A program made the translations under genes and the position numbers. A DNA stretch of 64,000 nt from Comamonas thiooxydans (GTDB taxonomy: Bacteria; Pseudomonadota; Gammaproteobacteria; Burkholderiales; Burkholderiaceae_C): the NCBI RefSeq assembly GCF_002157685.2, contig NZ_AP026738.1, positions 620,001-684,000 of the forward strand. Reading direction: 5' to 3'. Under the pieces are notes generated by a model, which had not been told where the DNA came from, did no database searches, and saw nothing but the letters and a program-made list of their open reading frames with translations. This document shows positions 1-7,133 of this stretch, one piece after another; the first letter of the stretch is position 1; each line of letters opens with the position of its first letter.

Positions 1-854
1 GCCACGGCCAGCTGCACGAGCGCCTGAAGAATGACGAGCGCGTGGTCTGCGTCGAGGGCTTCAACGCCCGCGCGCTGACGCCCGAGCTGCTGGAGAAGGC
101 CTGCGACGAGGCGCTGTGCGAAGTCATCGAGGAAGAAGAGGACAACGACACCCAGCCCGTCGCTCCCTATGCCTGGATGCGCAACGGCGGTCAGGTCGAT
201 GAGGACTATGACGACAGCGACGATGCCAAGGAGCAGGATGTCGAGAGCTTCAAGGCCGAGCGCGCCGCCAAGGCCAAGGCCCGTGCCGAAGGTCTGGCTC
301 CGGTGGAATTGCGCCGCAAGCCCGGCACCGAAAATATCGACATCAGCCCGGCTTTCGATTTCGTGACCGGCGATCTGTCCTTCATCTCGCTGACCCTGGT
401 GCTGCCTGCCGTGGTGCAGCTGCTCAAGCCCCATGGCCAGTTGCTGATGCTGGTCAAGCCCCAGTTCGAGCTGCAGCCCGGCCAGATCGGCAAGGGCGGC
501 ATCGTGCGCGACACGGCCTTGTACGCCGAGGTTGAAAAGCGCATTCGCGACTGCCTCGGCGATCTGGGGCTGAGCGTCAAGCAGTGGCTGGACTCGCCCA
601 TTGAGGGCGGCGACGGCAATCACGAATTCTTTGTCTGGGCCCAGCAGGGCGCTGAAGTCAAGACTCCGGCCCCCGTCGTTGCGGACGAAGCGGCTGCGGC
701 CAGGCCGGCCGTCAAGGCGGCCGCCAAGCGCCCTTCGCGTGCCGACATCAAGGCCCAGCGCGCCAAGCAGGAGCTGTATGAGGACCCCGAGGTGGCCAGC
801 TTCGGCCAGCCCGGCCCGGCCCGCAGCAAGCAGAAAAAACGCAACGAACGTTGA
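1..854 (+). CDS. tlyA: TlyA family rRNA 2'-O-methyltransferase, 3' part
   Basis: The reading frame is open from base 3, so the start and the usual N-terminal S4 RNA-binding domain lie before the window. Visible motifs are GHGQLHERL, EGFNAR, GDLSFISLTLVLPA and LVKPQFELQPGQIGKGG, which belong to the FtsJ/RrmJ-like fold of TlyA; the family methylates ribose 2'-OH of rRNA (or is annotated as hemolysin A). Two things are odd. Between the NAR motif and the FVTGDLSF motif about 90 residues are inserted, very acidic first (EEEEDNDT, DEDYDDSDD) and then Lys/Ala-rich, where typical TlyA has about ten. The C-terminus also carries an extra Ala/Lys/Arg-rich tail of about 65 residues. metF follows 78 bases downstream, a pairing common in Burkholderiales. 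Identity of the fold is secure; the role of the insert is unknown. Confidence 0.85.
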   Translation, partial: HGQLHERLKNDERVVCVEGFNARALTPELLEKACDEALCEVIEEEEDNDTQPVAPYAWMRNGGQVDEDYDDSDDAKEQDVESFKAERAAKAKARAEGLAPVELRRKPGTENIDISPAFDFVTGDLSFISLTLVLPAVVQLLKPHGQLLMLVKPQFELQPGQIGKGGIVRDTALYAEVEKRIRDCLGDLGLSVKQWLDSPIEGGDGNHEFFVWAQQGAEVKTPAPVVADEAAAARPAVKAAAKRPSRADIKAQRAKQELYEDPEVASFGQPGPARSKQKKRNER

Positions 855-873
855 GCGTTGAGTAAAAAAGCGT

Positions 874-901
874 GGCGGGTGCCGAGCCTTCGGAGCCCGC
901 C
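874..901 (+). promoter_or_regulatory. stem-loop between tlyA and metF
   Basis: GGCGGG (874-879) pairs with CCCGCC (896-901), and CCGA pairs with TCGG inside it. There is no T tract, so it is not a clear intrinsic terminator; it may slow 3' decay of the tlyA message or attenuate read-through into metF. No SAH-riboswitch core was recognised. Confidence 0.35.
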
Positions 902-932
902 CATGACCCAGGATTCAGAGACATAGACCGCC

Positions 933-1760
933 ATGAGCTTTCCCGTCAGCTTCGAGTTTTTCCCCACCAAGACGCCCGAAGGCGCTGCCAAGCATGTGGG
1001 CGTGCGCCAGGCCCTGTATGCGCGCAAGCCCGAGTTCTGCTCCGTGACCTATGGCGCGGGCGGCTCCACCCAGGCCGGCACCTTCACCATGGTGCGCGAC
1101 ATCCAGAACGAAGGCGTGGGCGCGGCCTCGCACTTCTCCTGCATCGGCGCCACGCATGAAAAAGTGCGCGCCGAATTGAACGAACTCAAGGCCATGGGCG
1201 TCAAGCGCATCGTCGCCTTGCGCGGTGACCTGCCCAGCGGCTACGGCCTCGGCGGCGAGTTCCAGTACGCCAGCGATCTGGTGGCTTTCGTGCGCCAGGA
1301 GTTCGGCGACTGGTTTCACATCGAAGTCGCCGCTTATCCTGAAACTCACCCTCAAGCAAAGTCCCCTCGCAGCGATCTGGACGCATTTGTTGCTAAAGTG
1401 CGCGCTGGTGCAGATTCCGCCATCACGCAATACTTCTACAATGCCGACGCATACATGCGCTTTGTCGATGAGGTGAAGGCCCTGGGGCTCGACGTGCCGG
1501 TCGTGCCGGGAATCATGCCTATTACCAGCTCTACGCAGCTGATGCGCTTCTCGGATGCATGTGGTGCCGAGATTCCGCGCTGGATTCGTCTGCGTCTGCA
1601 GGCGTTCGGAGATGACACCGCTTCCATTCGTGCGTTCGGTCTGGATGTCGTGACTCATCTATGCGAGCAGTTGCGCAGCCAGGGTGCTCCCGGGCTGCAC
1701 TTCTATACGATGAACCAGAGCGTCGCCACTCTGGAGATCTGCGACCGTCTGGGTCTGTAA
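933..1760 (+). CDS. metF: 5,10-methylenetetrahydrofolate reductase
   Basis: This 275-residue protein has the normal length of bacterial MetF. It reduces 5,10-methylene-THF to 5-methyl-THF with FADH2, feeding methionine synthase. The sequence shows the N-terminal SFEFFPTKT motif with the catalytic Glu, FCSVTYGAGGST, the ALRGDLP segment, YPETHPQA, QYFYNADAYMRF and the C-terminal TMNQSVATLEICDRL. The ATG at 933 is the only start that keeps the conserved N-terminus; the ribosome site is weak. It follows tlyA and may be partly co-transcribed with it. The middle of the gene (about 1330-1400) uses more A/T-ending codons than its surroundings, but the protein sequence there is conserved. Confidence 0.95.
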   Translation: MSFPVSFEFFPTKTPEGAAKHVGVRQALYARKPEFCSVTYGAGGSTQAGTFTMVRDIQNEGVGAASHFSCIGATHEKVRAELNELKAMGVKRIVALRGDLPSGYGLGGEFQYASDLVAFVRQEFGDWFHIEVAAYPETHPQAKSPRSDLDAFVAKVRAGADSAITQYFYNADAYMRFVDEVKALGLDVPVVPGIMPITSSTQLMRFSDACGAEIPRWIRLRLQAFGDDTASIRAFGLDVVTHLCEQLRSQGAPGLHFYTMNQSVATLEICDRLGL

Positions 1761-1833
1761 GCCAAAAGCTTGCCGGCCGCGAGGCGGCCGGTCTTGGGCG
1801 GCTCTCACTTGAGCTTTCAAGGAGATTGCGCCC

Positions 1834-2577
1834 GTGCAACCGAAATTTTGGCGCTTGCGTTGTTGTCAGTGGATGGGTCTTGCCGTCGTCACCGCGACCA
1901 TGGCCGGCTGTGCTCCACTGCCGGAAAAGCCCGAGGAACAGCCCCCCGTCGTTCAGAGCCATCCCCGAAAAAAGGGCGCGCAACCCAGTGTCTCCGCCCC
2001 CCTGCTGCCCGACGCCTATGCGCGCAGCAACTATCGCGACAAAGGCCTGGGCGTCAAGGCCAACAAGCCTGCGGATGCCGACAGGGCAGACTTGCCCGAA
2101 GACAGCAACAAGTACGAGCTGAGCCCTCCGCGAGAAAGCGACCAGGCGGGCCTGGCCTCCTGGTATGGCGAGCAGTTCCACGGCCGCAAGACGGCCAGCG
2201 GCGAGCGCTTTGACAGCATGGACATGACGGCAGCGCACAAGACCCTGCCTTTCGGGACGCGCGTTTGCGTGCGCAGCTCCGTGACCGGCAAGAGCGTGGT
2301 GGTGCGTATCAATGACCGCGGCCCCTTCGCGCCAGGTCGCGTCATCGACCTGAGCAAGGCCGCGGCCCAGGAGCTTGGCATGCTGGGCCTGGGCATCAAG
2401 CCCGTGGAGCTGTGGCAGCTGGACGCCGATGAGGACGAGTGCCCGGCCACGCTCAATGCGTCGAGCCGAAAGCGTCACCCCAGTGTGGCGCAGGGCGCTG
2501 CCGCCGCCAAGACTCGCGCGGCATCCGCGAATCAGCCCGCGCGCAAGGTCTCCCAGAGCGCCAAGCGCAAACGCTGA
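1834..2577 (+). CDS. rlpA: RlpA-like septal lytic transglycosylase lipoprotein
   Basis: A GTG start at 1834 is preceded by AAGGAG at about 1819-1824. Residues 1-26 form a lipoprotein signal ending in a lipobox, MAGC, so the protein should be lipidated and anchored in the outer membrane. A Pro/Glu-rich linker leads to a double-psi beta-barrel from about residue 105 to 190 with GLASWYGEQFHGRKTASGE, AAHKTLPFGT, VRINDRGPF and GRVIDLSKAAAQ. These are hallmarks of RlpA, which cleaves peptidoglycan strands lacking stem peptides. A C-terminal SPOR domain, present in many RlpA proteins, is missing; the last 50 residues are Ala/Lys/Arg-rich instead. Family assignment is firm, the septal role is inferred from the family. 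Confidence 0.85.
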   Translation: MQPKFWRLRCCQWMGLAVVTATMAGCAPLPEKPEEQPPVVQSHPRKKGAQPSVSAPLLPDAYARSNYRDKGLGVKANKPADADRADLPEDSNKYELSPPRESDQAGLASWYGEQFHGRKTASGERFDSMDMTAAHKTLPFGTRVCVRSSVTGKSVVVRINDRGPFAPGRVIDLSKAAAQELGMLGLGIKPVELWQLDADEDECPATLNASSRKRHPSVAQGAAAAKTRAASANQPARKVSQSAKRKR

Positions 2578-2669
2578 GCCATTATTGCTGTTGAAGGGGG
2601 CGCGCCGCTTGTAAAGCTGGTGCACCCGGACTGCAGAGGGCCGGCAAGGGCCGACCCTCTGCCGCACAA

Positions 2670-3536
2670 TCAGCCGCCAGACTCCAGCGTGAATCCTGCA
2701 TTGCTGTCCTGACCCAGCAGCTTGACCAGCTGCGGCATGGCGGGCTTGAGCTGATCCTTGAGGTTGAACGGCGGGTTGATCAGAAACATGCCGCTGGCGG
2801 GCAGGCCGCCGCGTTCGGAGGTCTTGTTGCTCTTGACCGTGAGCGTGGCATGCAGCCAGCTCTTGCCGGCCTTGGTGGCCATGGTCTTGAGGCGCTTGGG
2901 CAGATCATGGGCTTCGGGGCGCGGGATGATGGGGTACCAGACGGCGTAAGTGCCTGTGGGAAAGCGCTTGAGACCGTCCGCCGCCATGTCCAGCACGCGG
3001 CCGTAGTCGGTCTTCAATTCGTAGCTCGGATCGCAGAGCAGCAAGGCGCGGCGCGATGGCGGAGGCAGGAATTTCTTCACACCTTCGAAGCCATCCTCAT
3101 GCAGGATGGCGACCTGGCGCCTGACTTCCAGCTGGGCCATGTTGCCGGTCAGCGAGCGCATGTCCGTGGGGTGCAGCTCGAAGGCCTTGAGACGGTCATG
3201 ACCGCGCAGCAGCGCCTGGGTGATGAAGGGCGAGCCGGGATAGTTGCGGATGGCATTGCCCTGGTTGAAGCGACGCACCATCTGAAGATAGTCCTGCAGC
3301 ACCGGGGCCAGCTCGGCCTCCTTGGTGGCAGCCAGGCGCAGCACGCCTTCATCGGCCTCGCCGCTCTTGCTGGCGTAGTCGCCGTCCAGGCGGTACAGGC
3401 CGGCGCCGCCGTGGGTGTCGAGCACCGTCAGCGCAGCCTCTTTTTGCGTGAGGTATTGCACGGTGGCAATCAGAACGGTGTGCTTGAGCACATCGGCGTG
3501 ATTGCCTGCATGGAAGGCGTGGCGGTAACTGAACAT
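2670..3536 (-). CDS. rlmJ: 23S rRNA (adenine2030-N6)-methyltransferase
   Basis: This 288-residue protein begins at the ATG ending at 3536, giving the family's N-terminus MFSYRHAFHAGNHADVLKH; an upstream in-frame ATG at 3563 would add nine unconserved residues. The SAM motif VLDTHGGAGLY and the catalytic motif region LLLCDPSYELKTDY are visible, followed by TGTYAVWYPI. RlmJ methylates A2030 of 23S rRNA. The catalytic tetrapeptide is DPSY rather than the DPPY of the E. coli enzyme; Ser in that place is plausible for N6-adenine methyltransferases. It points away from rplM, leaving the 330-base space between them for the ribosomal-protein promoter. Confidence 0.92.
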   Translation of the reverse strand: MFSYRHAFHAGNHADVLKHTVLIATVQYLTQKEAALTVLDTHGGAGLYRLDGDYASKSGEADEGVLRLAATKEAELAPVLQDYLQMVRRFNQGNAIRNYPGSPFITQALLRGHDRLKAFELHPTDMRSLTGNMAQLEVRRQVAILHEDGFEGVKKFLPPPSRRALLLCDPSYELKTDYGRVLDMAADGLKRFPTGTYAVWYPIIPRPEAHDLPKRLKTMATKAGKSWLHATLTVKSNKTSERGGLPASGMFLINPPFNLKDQLKPAMPQLVKLLGQDSNAGFTLESGG

Positions 3537-3671
3537 AGAAATGGATGGTAACCAGCAGGGCAAGAGGGGAACAGCACTTTTTACCCTGTGGTCTTTAAAG
3601 GCTGTCGGCGCCTGGGTGCAGAGGGAGAAACAGGCACTAGGGGCTGTTTCACAACAGGCTGCTGCACGAAA

Positions 3672-3700
3672 ACACGCAGATTCTGGCGTTTTTGTATAAT
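3672..3700 (+). promoter_or_regulatory. promoter of rplM-rpsI
   Basis: A perfect -10 hexamer TATAAT lies at 3695-3700, preceded by a T-rich stretch. The -35 region around 3672-3677 (ACACGC) is poor. Transcription would start near 3707 and leave a leader of about 160 bases before rplM. Confidence 0.55.
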
Positions 3701-3803
3701 GGCGGGCTTCGCAGCGATTTTATGGTTCCCGCGGCGAAGGCTTGGTCCGAGTTTAAATTGGTCCGAGTAACCCCGCCTAAGAGGCTTCCTTTAAAAGACC
3801 TGT

Positions 3804-3861
3804 CTTTTTCAAGAAGAAGCACCGACCGCGGAAAAGGGACCGCCAAACCTTCTTGAAAGAG
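3804..3861 (+). promoter_or_regulatory. rplM leader stem hiding the ribosome-binding site
   Basis: Bases 3804-3816 (CTTTTTCAAGAAG) pair with 3849-3861 (CTTCTTGAAAGAG) over 13 consecutive pairs with one G-U. The right arm contains the GAAAGAG that would serve as the ribosome site of rplM (ATG at 3869). The intervening 32 bases are GC-rich and could fold further. In E. coli rplM-rpsI is autogenously repressed by L13 at translation; this stem could be the corresponding target here, which is inference. Confidence 0.6.
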
Positions 3862-3868
3862 AAAACTC

Positions 3869-4297
3869 ATGTCTACATTCAGCGCAAAGCCCGCTGAGGT
3901 GCAACACGAGTGGTTTGTGATTGACGCCACCGATAAGGTGCTCGGACGTGTCGCCAGCGAAGTGGCACTCCGTCTGCGCGGCAAGCACAAGGCCATTTAC
4001 ACACCTCACGTTGACACCGGTGACTACATCGTCATCATCAACGCCTCCAAGCTCAAGGTCACTGGTACCAAGAACCTGGACAAGGTGTACTACCGTCACT
4101 CCGGTTTCCCCGGCGGCATCACTGCCACCAACTTCCGCGACCTGCAAGCCAAGTTCCCTGGCCGTGCTCTCGAGAAGGCCGTCAAGGGCATGCTGCCCAA
4201 GGGTCCTCTGGGCTACGCCATGATCAAGAAGCTGAAGGTTTACGGCGGTGCTGAGCACCCCCATACCGCACAGCAGCCTAAGGCTCTGGAAATCTAA
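3869..4297 (+). CDS. rplM: 50S ribosomal protein L13
   Basis: This 142-residue protein matches the usual L13 length. Recognisable segments are [41 protein letters not shown] and [21 protein letters not shown]13 is an early assembly protein of the large subunit. The gene heads a two-gene operon with rpsI, ten bases downstream. The start follows an AAAGAG ribosome site that is buried in the leader stem described separately. Confidence 0.98.
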   Translation: MSTFSAKPAEVQHEWFVIDATDKVLGRVASEVALRLRGKHKAIYTPHVDTGDYIVIINASKLKVTGTKNLDKVYYRHSGFPGGITATNFRDLQAKFPGRALEKAVKGMLPKGPLGYAMIKKLKVYGGAEHPHTAQQPKALEI

Positions 4298-4307
4298 GGA
4301 GACCTAG

Positions 4308-4700
4308 ATGATTGGTGATTGGAACAATGGCACAGGCCGTCGCAAGTCCAGCGTCGCTCGCGTGTTTCTGAAGAAGGGCTCCGGCAAGATTACTGTGAAT
4401 GGCAAGGACATTCAGCAGTACTTCGGTCGCGAAACCTCCATCATGATCGCAAAGCAACCCCTGGTTCTGACTGAGAACCTGGAGACTTTCGACATTCAAG
4501 TGAACGTCCATGGCGGCGGCGAATCCGGTCAAGCCGGTGCAACCCGTCACGGCATCACCCGTGCCCTGATCGACTATGACGCAGCTCTGAAGCCTGCACT
4601 GAGCCAAGCCGGCTTCGTGACTCGCGACGCTCGTGAAGTCGAACGTAAGAAGGTCGGTCTGCACTCCGCACGCCGCGCCAAGCAGTTCTCGAAGCGTTAA
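4308..4700 (+). CDS. rpsI: 30S ribosomal protein S9
   Basis: This 130-residue protein shows [42 protein letters not shown] core sequence and the C-terminal [17 protein letters not shown], whose basic tail reaches the P-site tRNA in the ribosome. AAGGAG stands eight bases before the ATG at 4308. It is co-transcribed with rplM, and two hairpins follow its stop codon. Confidence 0.98.
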   Translation: MIGDWNNGTGRRKSSVARVFLKKGSGKITVNGKDIQQYFGRETSIMIAKQPLVLTENLETFDIQVNVHGGGESGQAGATRHGITRALIDYDAALKPALSQAGFVTRDAREVERKKVGLHSARRAKQFSKR

Positions 4701-4718
4701 TCCGTTTCCCCTGCAGGA

Positions 4719-4738
4719 AAGACTCTGCGGAGTCTTTT
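4719..4738 (+). terminator. first hairpin after rpsI
   Basis: AAGACTC (4719-4725) pairs with GAGTCTT (4730-4736) and is followed by TT. Short U tract, so probably a weaker partner of the next terminator. Confidence 0.5.
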
Positions 4739-4742
4739 CACG

Positions 4743-4780
4743 AAAAAACCGCCTCGAATGCAAATTCCTGGCGGTTTTTT
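4743..4780 (+). terminator. intrinsic terminator of rplM-rpsI
   Basis: AAAAAACCGCC (4743-4753) pairs with GGCGGTTTTTT (4770-4780), a stem ending in a run of six T. The A run on the left arm makes it usable on both strands. Confidence 0.8.
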
Positions 4781-4912
4781 CATGGGCGGCCGCAGCCTTG
4801 TCCAGCGCCTGCGCAAAGCCCCCACTTGCACTGGCGACAAAGAGATACGGCCGGTATTCCCGAGCCCCTTGCTGTACCATTTCAGGCAATCAAGAAACTA
4901 CGGAGTAATGCC

Positions 4913-5278
4913 ATGAGCGCCGTTGCTGAAACCACGACCACCGAAATGCCTTCCCCCATCGTCTTCACCGACAGCGCTGCTGCCAAGGTGGCCGATCTGA
5001 TTGCCGAAGAAGGCAATCCCGATCTGAAGCTGCGCGTTTTTGTGCAAGGTGGTGGCTGCTCCGGTTTCCAGTACGGTTTCACCTTCGACGAGATCACCAA
5101 CGACGACGACACCACCATGACCAAGAACGGTGTCTCGCTGCTGATCGACTCCATGAGCTATCAGTATCTGGTGGGTGCCGAGATCGACTACAAGGAAGAC
5201 CTGCAGGGTGCTCAGTTCGTGATCAAGAACCCCAACGCCTCGACCACCTGCGGTTGCGGCTCCAGCTTCTCGGTCTGA
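4913..5278 (+). CDS. erpA: iron-sulfur cluster insertion protein ErpA
   Basis: This 121-residue A-type carrier delivers Fe-S clusters to apo-proteins, in E. coli notably isoprenoid biosynthesis enzymes. The three cluster cysteines are visible: GGGCSGF in the middle and TTCGCGSSF at the C-terminus. The ATG at 4913 is preceded by CGGAG (4901-4905); an upstream in-frame start at 4826 would add an unconserved leader. It has its own terminator and lies directly downstream of the rpsI terminator, as in many Burkholderiales. Confidence 0.95.
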   Translation: MSAVAETTTTEMPSPIVFTDSAAAKVADLIAEEGNPDLKLRVFVQGGGCSGFQYGFTFDEITNDDDTTMTKNGVSLLIDSMSYQYLVGAEIDYKEDLQGAQFVIKNPNASTTCGCGSSFSV

Positions 5279-5332
5279 GTCGAATGATTGTCTGCGCGCC
5301 GGCCGCTCTGGTCTGGCGTTCGTATATTGCTT

Positions 5333-5360
5333 AAGCCGCTGCGAGTCAGCGGCTTTTTTA
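5333..5360 (+). terminator. terminator of erpA
   Basis: AAGCCGCTG (5333-5341) pairs with CAGCGGCTT (5347-5355), followed by TTTTT. Confidence 0.85.
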
Positions 5361-5390
5361 TTGCCGTGCCGCCTTGTTCCGGAGCTGCCC

Positions 5391-6815
5391 ATGGGTGAGA
5401 TGCCCGTCATGCACCATAGTGCCCCCCACAAAGAAAGACTGCTGTGGCTGGTGGCCATAGGCTTTTTCATGCAGTCGCTGGACGCGACCATTCTCAACAC
5501 GGCGTTGCCGGCCATGGCGACCGAGCTGGGCGAGAGCCCGATGAAGATGCAGTCCGTCATCGTGGCCTATGCGCTGACCACGGCCATGCTGATTCCTGCC
5601 ACGGGCTGGGTGGCCGACCGCTTTGGCACGCGACGTGTCTATGGCTGGGCGATCGGCCTGTTTGTGCTGGGCTCGGTGCTGTGCGCGCTCTCGCCCAGCC
5701 TGCCGTTTCTGATCGCGGCACGCGTGGTGCAGGGCGTGGGCGGCGCCATGATGCTGCCCGTGGGGCGGCTGGCCGTGCTGCGCACCTATCCGCGTGGCGA
5801 GTTCATTCGCGCCATGAGCTTCATCGCCATACCGGGCCAGGTCGGGCCGCTGCTGGGGCCTACCCTGGGCGGCTGGATGGTGGAGTACGCCAGCTGGCAC
5901 TGGATCTTCTGGATCAATGTGCCGGTGGGACTGATCGGGCTGTGGGCCACCTGGCGCTGGTTCCCGCGCAGCGCGCCCGTGGCCGTGCACCGCTTTGACG
6001 GCACGGGCTACGCCATGCTGGCCTTCGGCATGGTGGCGATTTCCATCGCGCTGGACGGCTTGTCCGGCATGGGACTGGGCATGGCGCTGGTGGTGGTGCT
6101 CATGGTGTTCGGCCTGGCCAGCCTGGCCAGCTACTGGATGCATGCGCTGCGCGTGGATGAGCCGCTGTTCCCGCCGGGCCTGTTCAAGGTGCGCTCGCTG
6201 CGCGTGGGCCTGCTGGGCAATCTGTTCACCCGCTTCGGCAGCGGTGCCGCTCCGTTTCTGATTCCGCTGATGCTGCAGGTCGGCCTCAAGATGTCGCCCA
6301 TGAACGCGGGTCTGATGATGCTGGCGACCGTCACCGGCAGCATGCTGGTCAAGCGCATCGCGGTGCGCACGGTGCAGCGCTTTGGCTACAAGCGCGTGCT
6401 GCAGGTCAACTCGGTGATGCTGGCGGTGATGCTGGCCTCGTTCGGGCTGGTGGTTCCGGGCACGCCGGTCTGGCTGCTGCTGGTGCAGCTGTTCATCTTC
6501 GGCGGCTTCAACTCCATGCAGTTCTCGGCCATGAATTCGGTCACGCTCAAGGACATGGAGGGCGAGTCGGCCAGCAGCGGCAACAGCCTGCTGTCCATGG
6601 TGCAGATGCTGGCCATGAGCATGGGCGTGGCACTGGCCGGAGCCTTGCTGACGGGCTTCAGCGATATGTGGCCGGCGCACAGCGACGAGCGCATGCAGGC
6701 CATTCGCGCCACCTTCGTGACGGTGGCTCTGATGACGCTGGCGGCCACGCTGGTGTTCAGCCAGCTCGATGCCGACGAGCCCGTGCGTCCGGCTCCCGAT
6801 GGTGGCGATGCCTGA
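5391..6815 (+). CDS. mdtD: MdtD-like major facilitator exporter
   Basis: This 474-residue protein belongs to the DHA2 (14-helix) drug:proton antiporters. GFFMQSLDATILNTALPAMA, the GWVADRFGTRR loop, RVVQGVGGAMMLPVGRL, PGQVGPLLGPTLGGWMVEYASWHWIFWINVPVG and the late TLKDMEGESASSGNSLLSM are close to E. coli MdtD. Inner membrane; substrate unknown. The ATG at 5391 has GGAG six bases upstream and is preferred over a TTG at 5361 that would overlap the erpA terminator. It is transcribed alone, and an 80-bp hairpin repeat follows its stop codon by eight bases. The gene symbol is by resemblance only. Confidence 0.82.
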   Translation: MGEMPVMHHSAPHKERLLWLVAIGFFMQSLDATILNTALPAMATELGESPMKMQSVIVAYALTTAMLIPATGWVADRFGTRRVYGWAIGLFVLGSVLCALSPSLPFLIAARVVQGVGGAMMLPVGRLAVLRTYPRGEFIRAMSFIAIPGQVGPLLGPTLGGWMVEYASWHWIFWINVPVGLIGLWATWRWFPRSAPVAVHRFDGTGYAMLAFGMVAISIALDGLSGMGLGMALVVVLMVFGLASLASYWMHALRVDEPLFPPGLFKVRSLRVGLLGNLFTRFGSGAAPFLIPLMLQVGLKMSPMNAGLMMLATVTGSMLVKRIAVRTVQRFGYKRVLQVNSVMLAVMLASFGLVVPGTPVWLLLVQLFIFGGFNSMQFSAMNSVTLKDMEGESASSGNSLLSMVQMLAMSMGVALAGALLTGFSDMWPAHSDERMQAIRATFVTVALMTLAATLVFSQLDADEPVRPAPDGGDA

Positions 6816-6822
6816 AAATTTG

Positions 6823-6902
6823 ATAGCTTTTAGCGCTTGTCAGTAAACGATTTCAGATAGATTTATCTATGAAGTTGTTTGATGGAAGGCGCTATTAGCT
6901 AT
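6823..6902. repeat. 80-bp hairpin repeat, copy 1
   Basis: The ends are ATAGCTTTTAGCGC (6823-6836) and GCGCTATTAGCTAT (6889-6902), inverted repeats with two differences. A second dyad around AGATAGATTTATCT lies in the middle. It has exactly the same length and layout as elements at 21222-21301 and 39359-39438, and shares CGATTTCAGAT at the same offset with the latter. Confidence 0.75.
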
Positions 6903-6942
6903 TGATGCAGGAGCGTGACCTTGCTCCCATCTCCTGGGACTT

Positions 6943-6971
6943 ACCCGTAGAAAACCGGGTTTTGTACGGGT
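6943..6971. promoter_or_regulatory. 29-bp near-perfect dyad upstream of xdhA
   Basis: The arms ACCCGTAGAAAACC (6943-6956) and GGTTTTGTACGGGT (6958-6971) form 13 of 14 pairs around a single central base. With no T tract it is more likely an operator or leader hairpin than a terminator. It stands about 160 bases before xdhA, where a purine-responsive regulator would be expected. Confidence 0.5.
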
Positions 6972-6995
6972 TCTCCCTTGATTTTGGTCATGGAT

Positions 6996-7034
6996 ATATG
7001 ACGCACTACATAGCCCCTATGAGCGCGTCCATAT
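6996..7034 (+). promoter_or_regulatory. second hairpin in the xdhA leader
   Basis: ATATGACGC (6996-7004) pairs with GCGTCcATAT (7025-7034, one bulged C), and inside it CATAG (7009-7013) pairs with CTATG (7017-7021) around a CCC loop. It could be part of a structured leader RNA. The purine-riboswitch junction sequences were not found. Confidence 0.4.
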
Positions 7035-7133
7035 GAGAAGCTGCCCCTGCAGGCGTAGCCTTCGATCTTGACGAATGCTGCGTTTGGAATGCATCTTGCA
7101 TGCAGGCATTCAATCTCACCCTGTCCCACGATC

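Noticed and set aside
1330..1400. Apparent AT-richer patch in metF as a repeat insertion
   Set aside because: The encoded residues (YPETHPQA and following) are conserved in MetF, so it is native sequence.
3588..3770. 60-codon frame upstream of rplM
   Set aside because: It spans the TATAAT promoter and has no ribosome site.
6996..7034. Purine riboswitch before xdhA
   Set aside because: The three-way-junction consensus could not be matched; only a simple bulged hairpin is visible.
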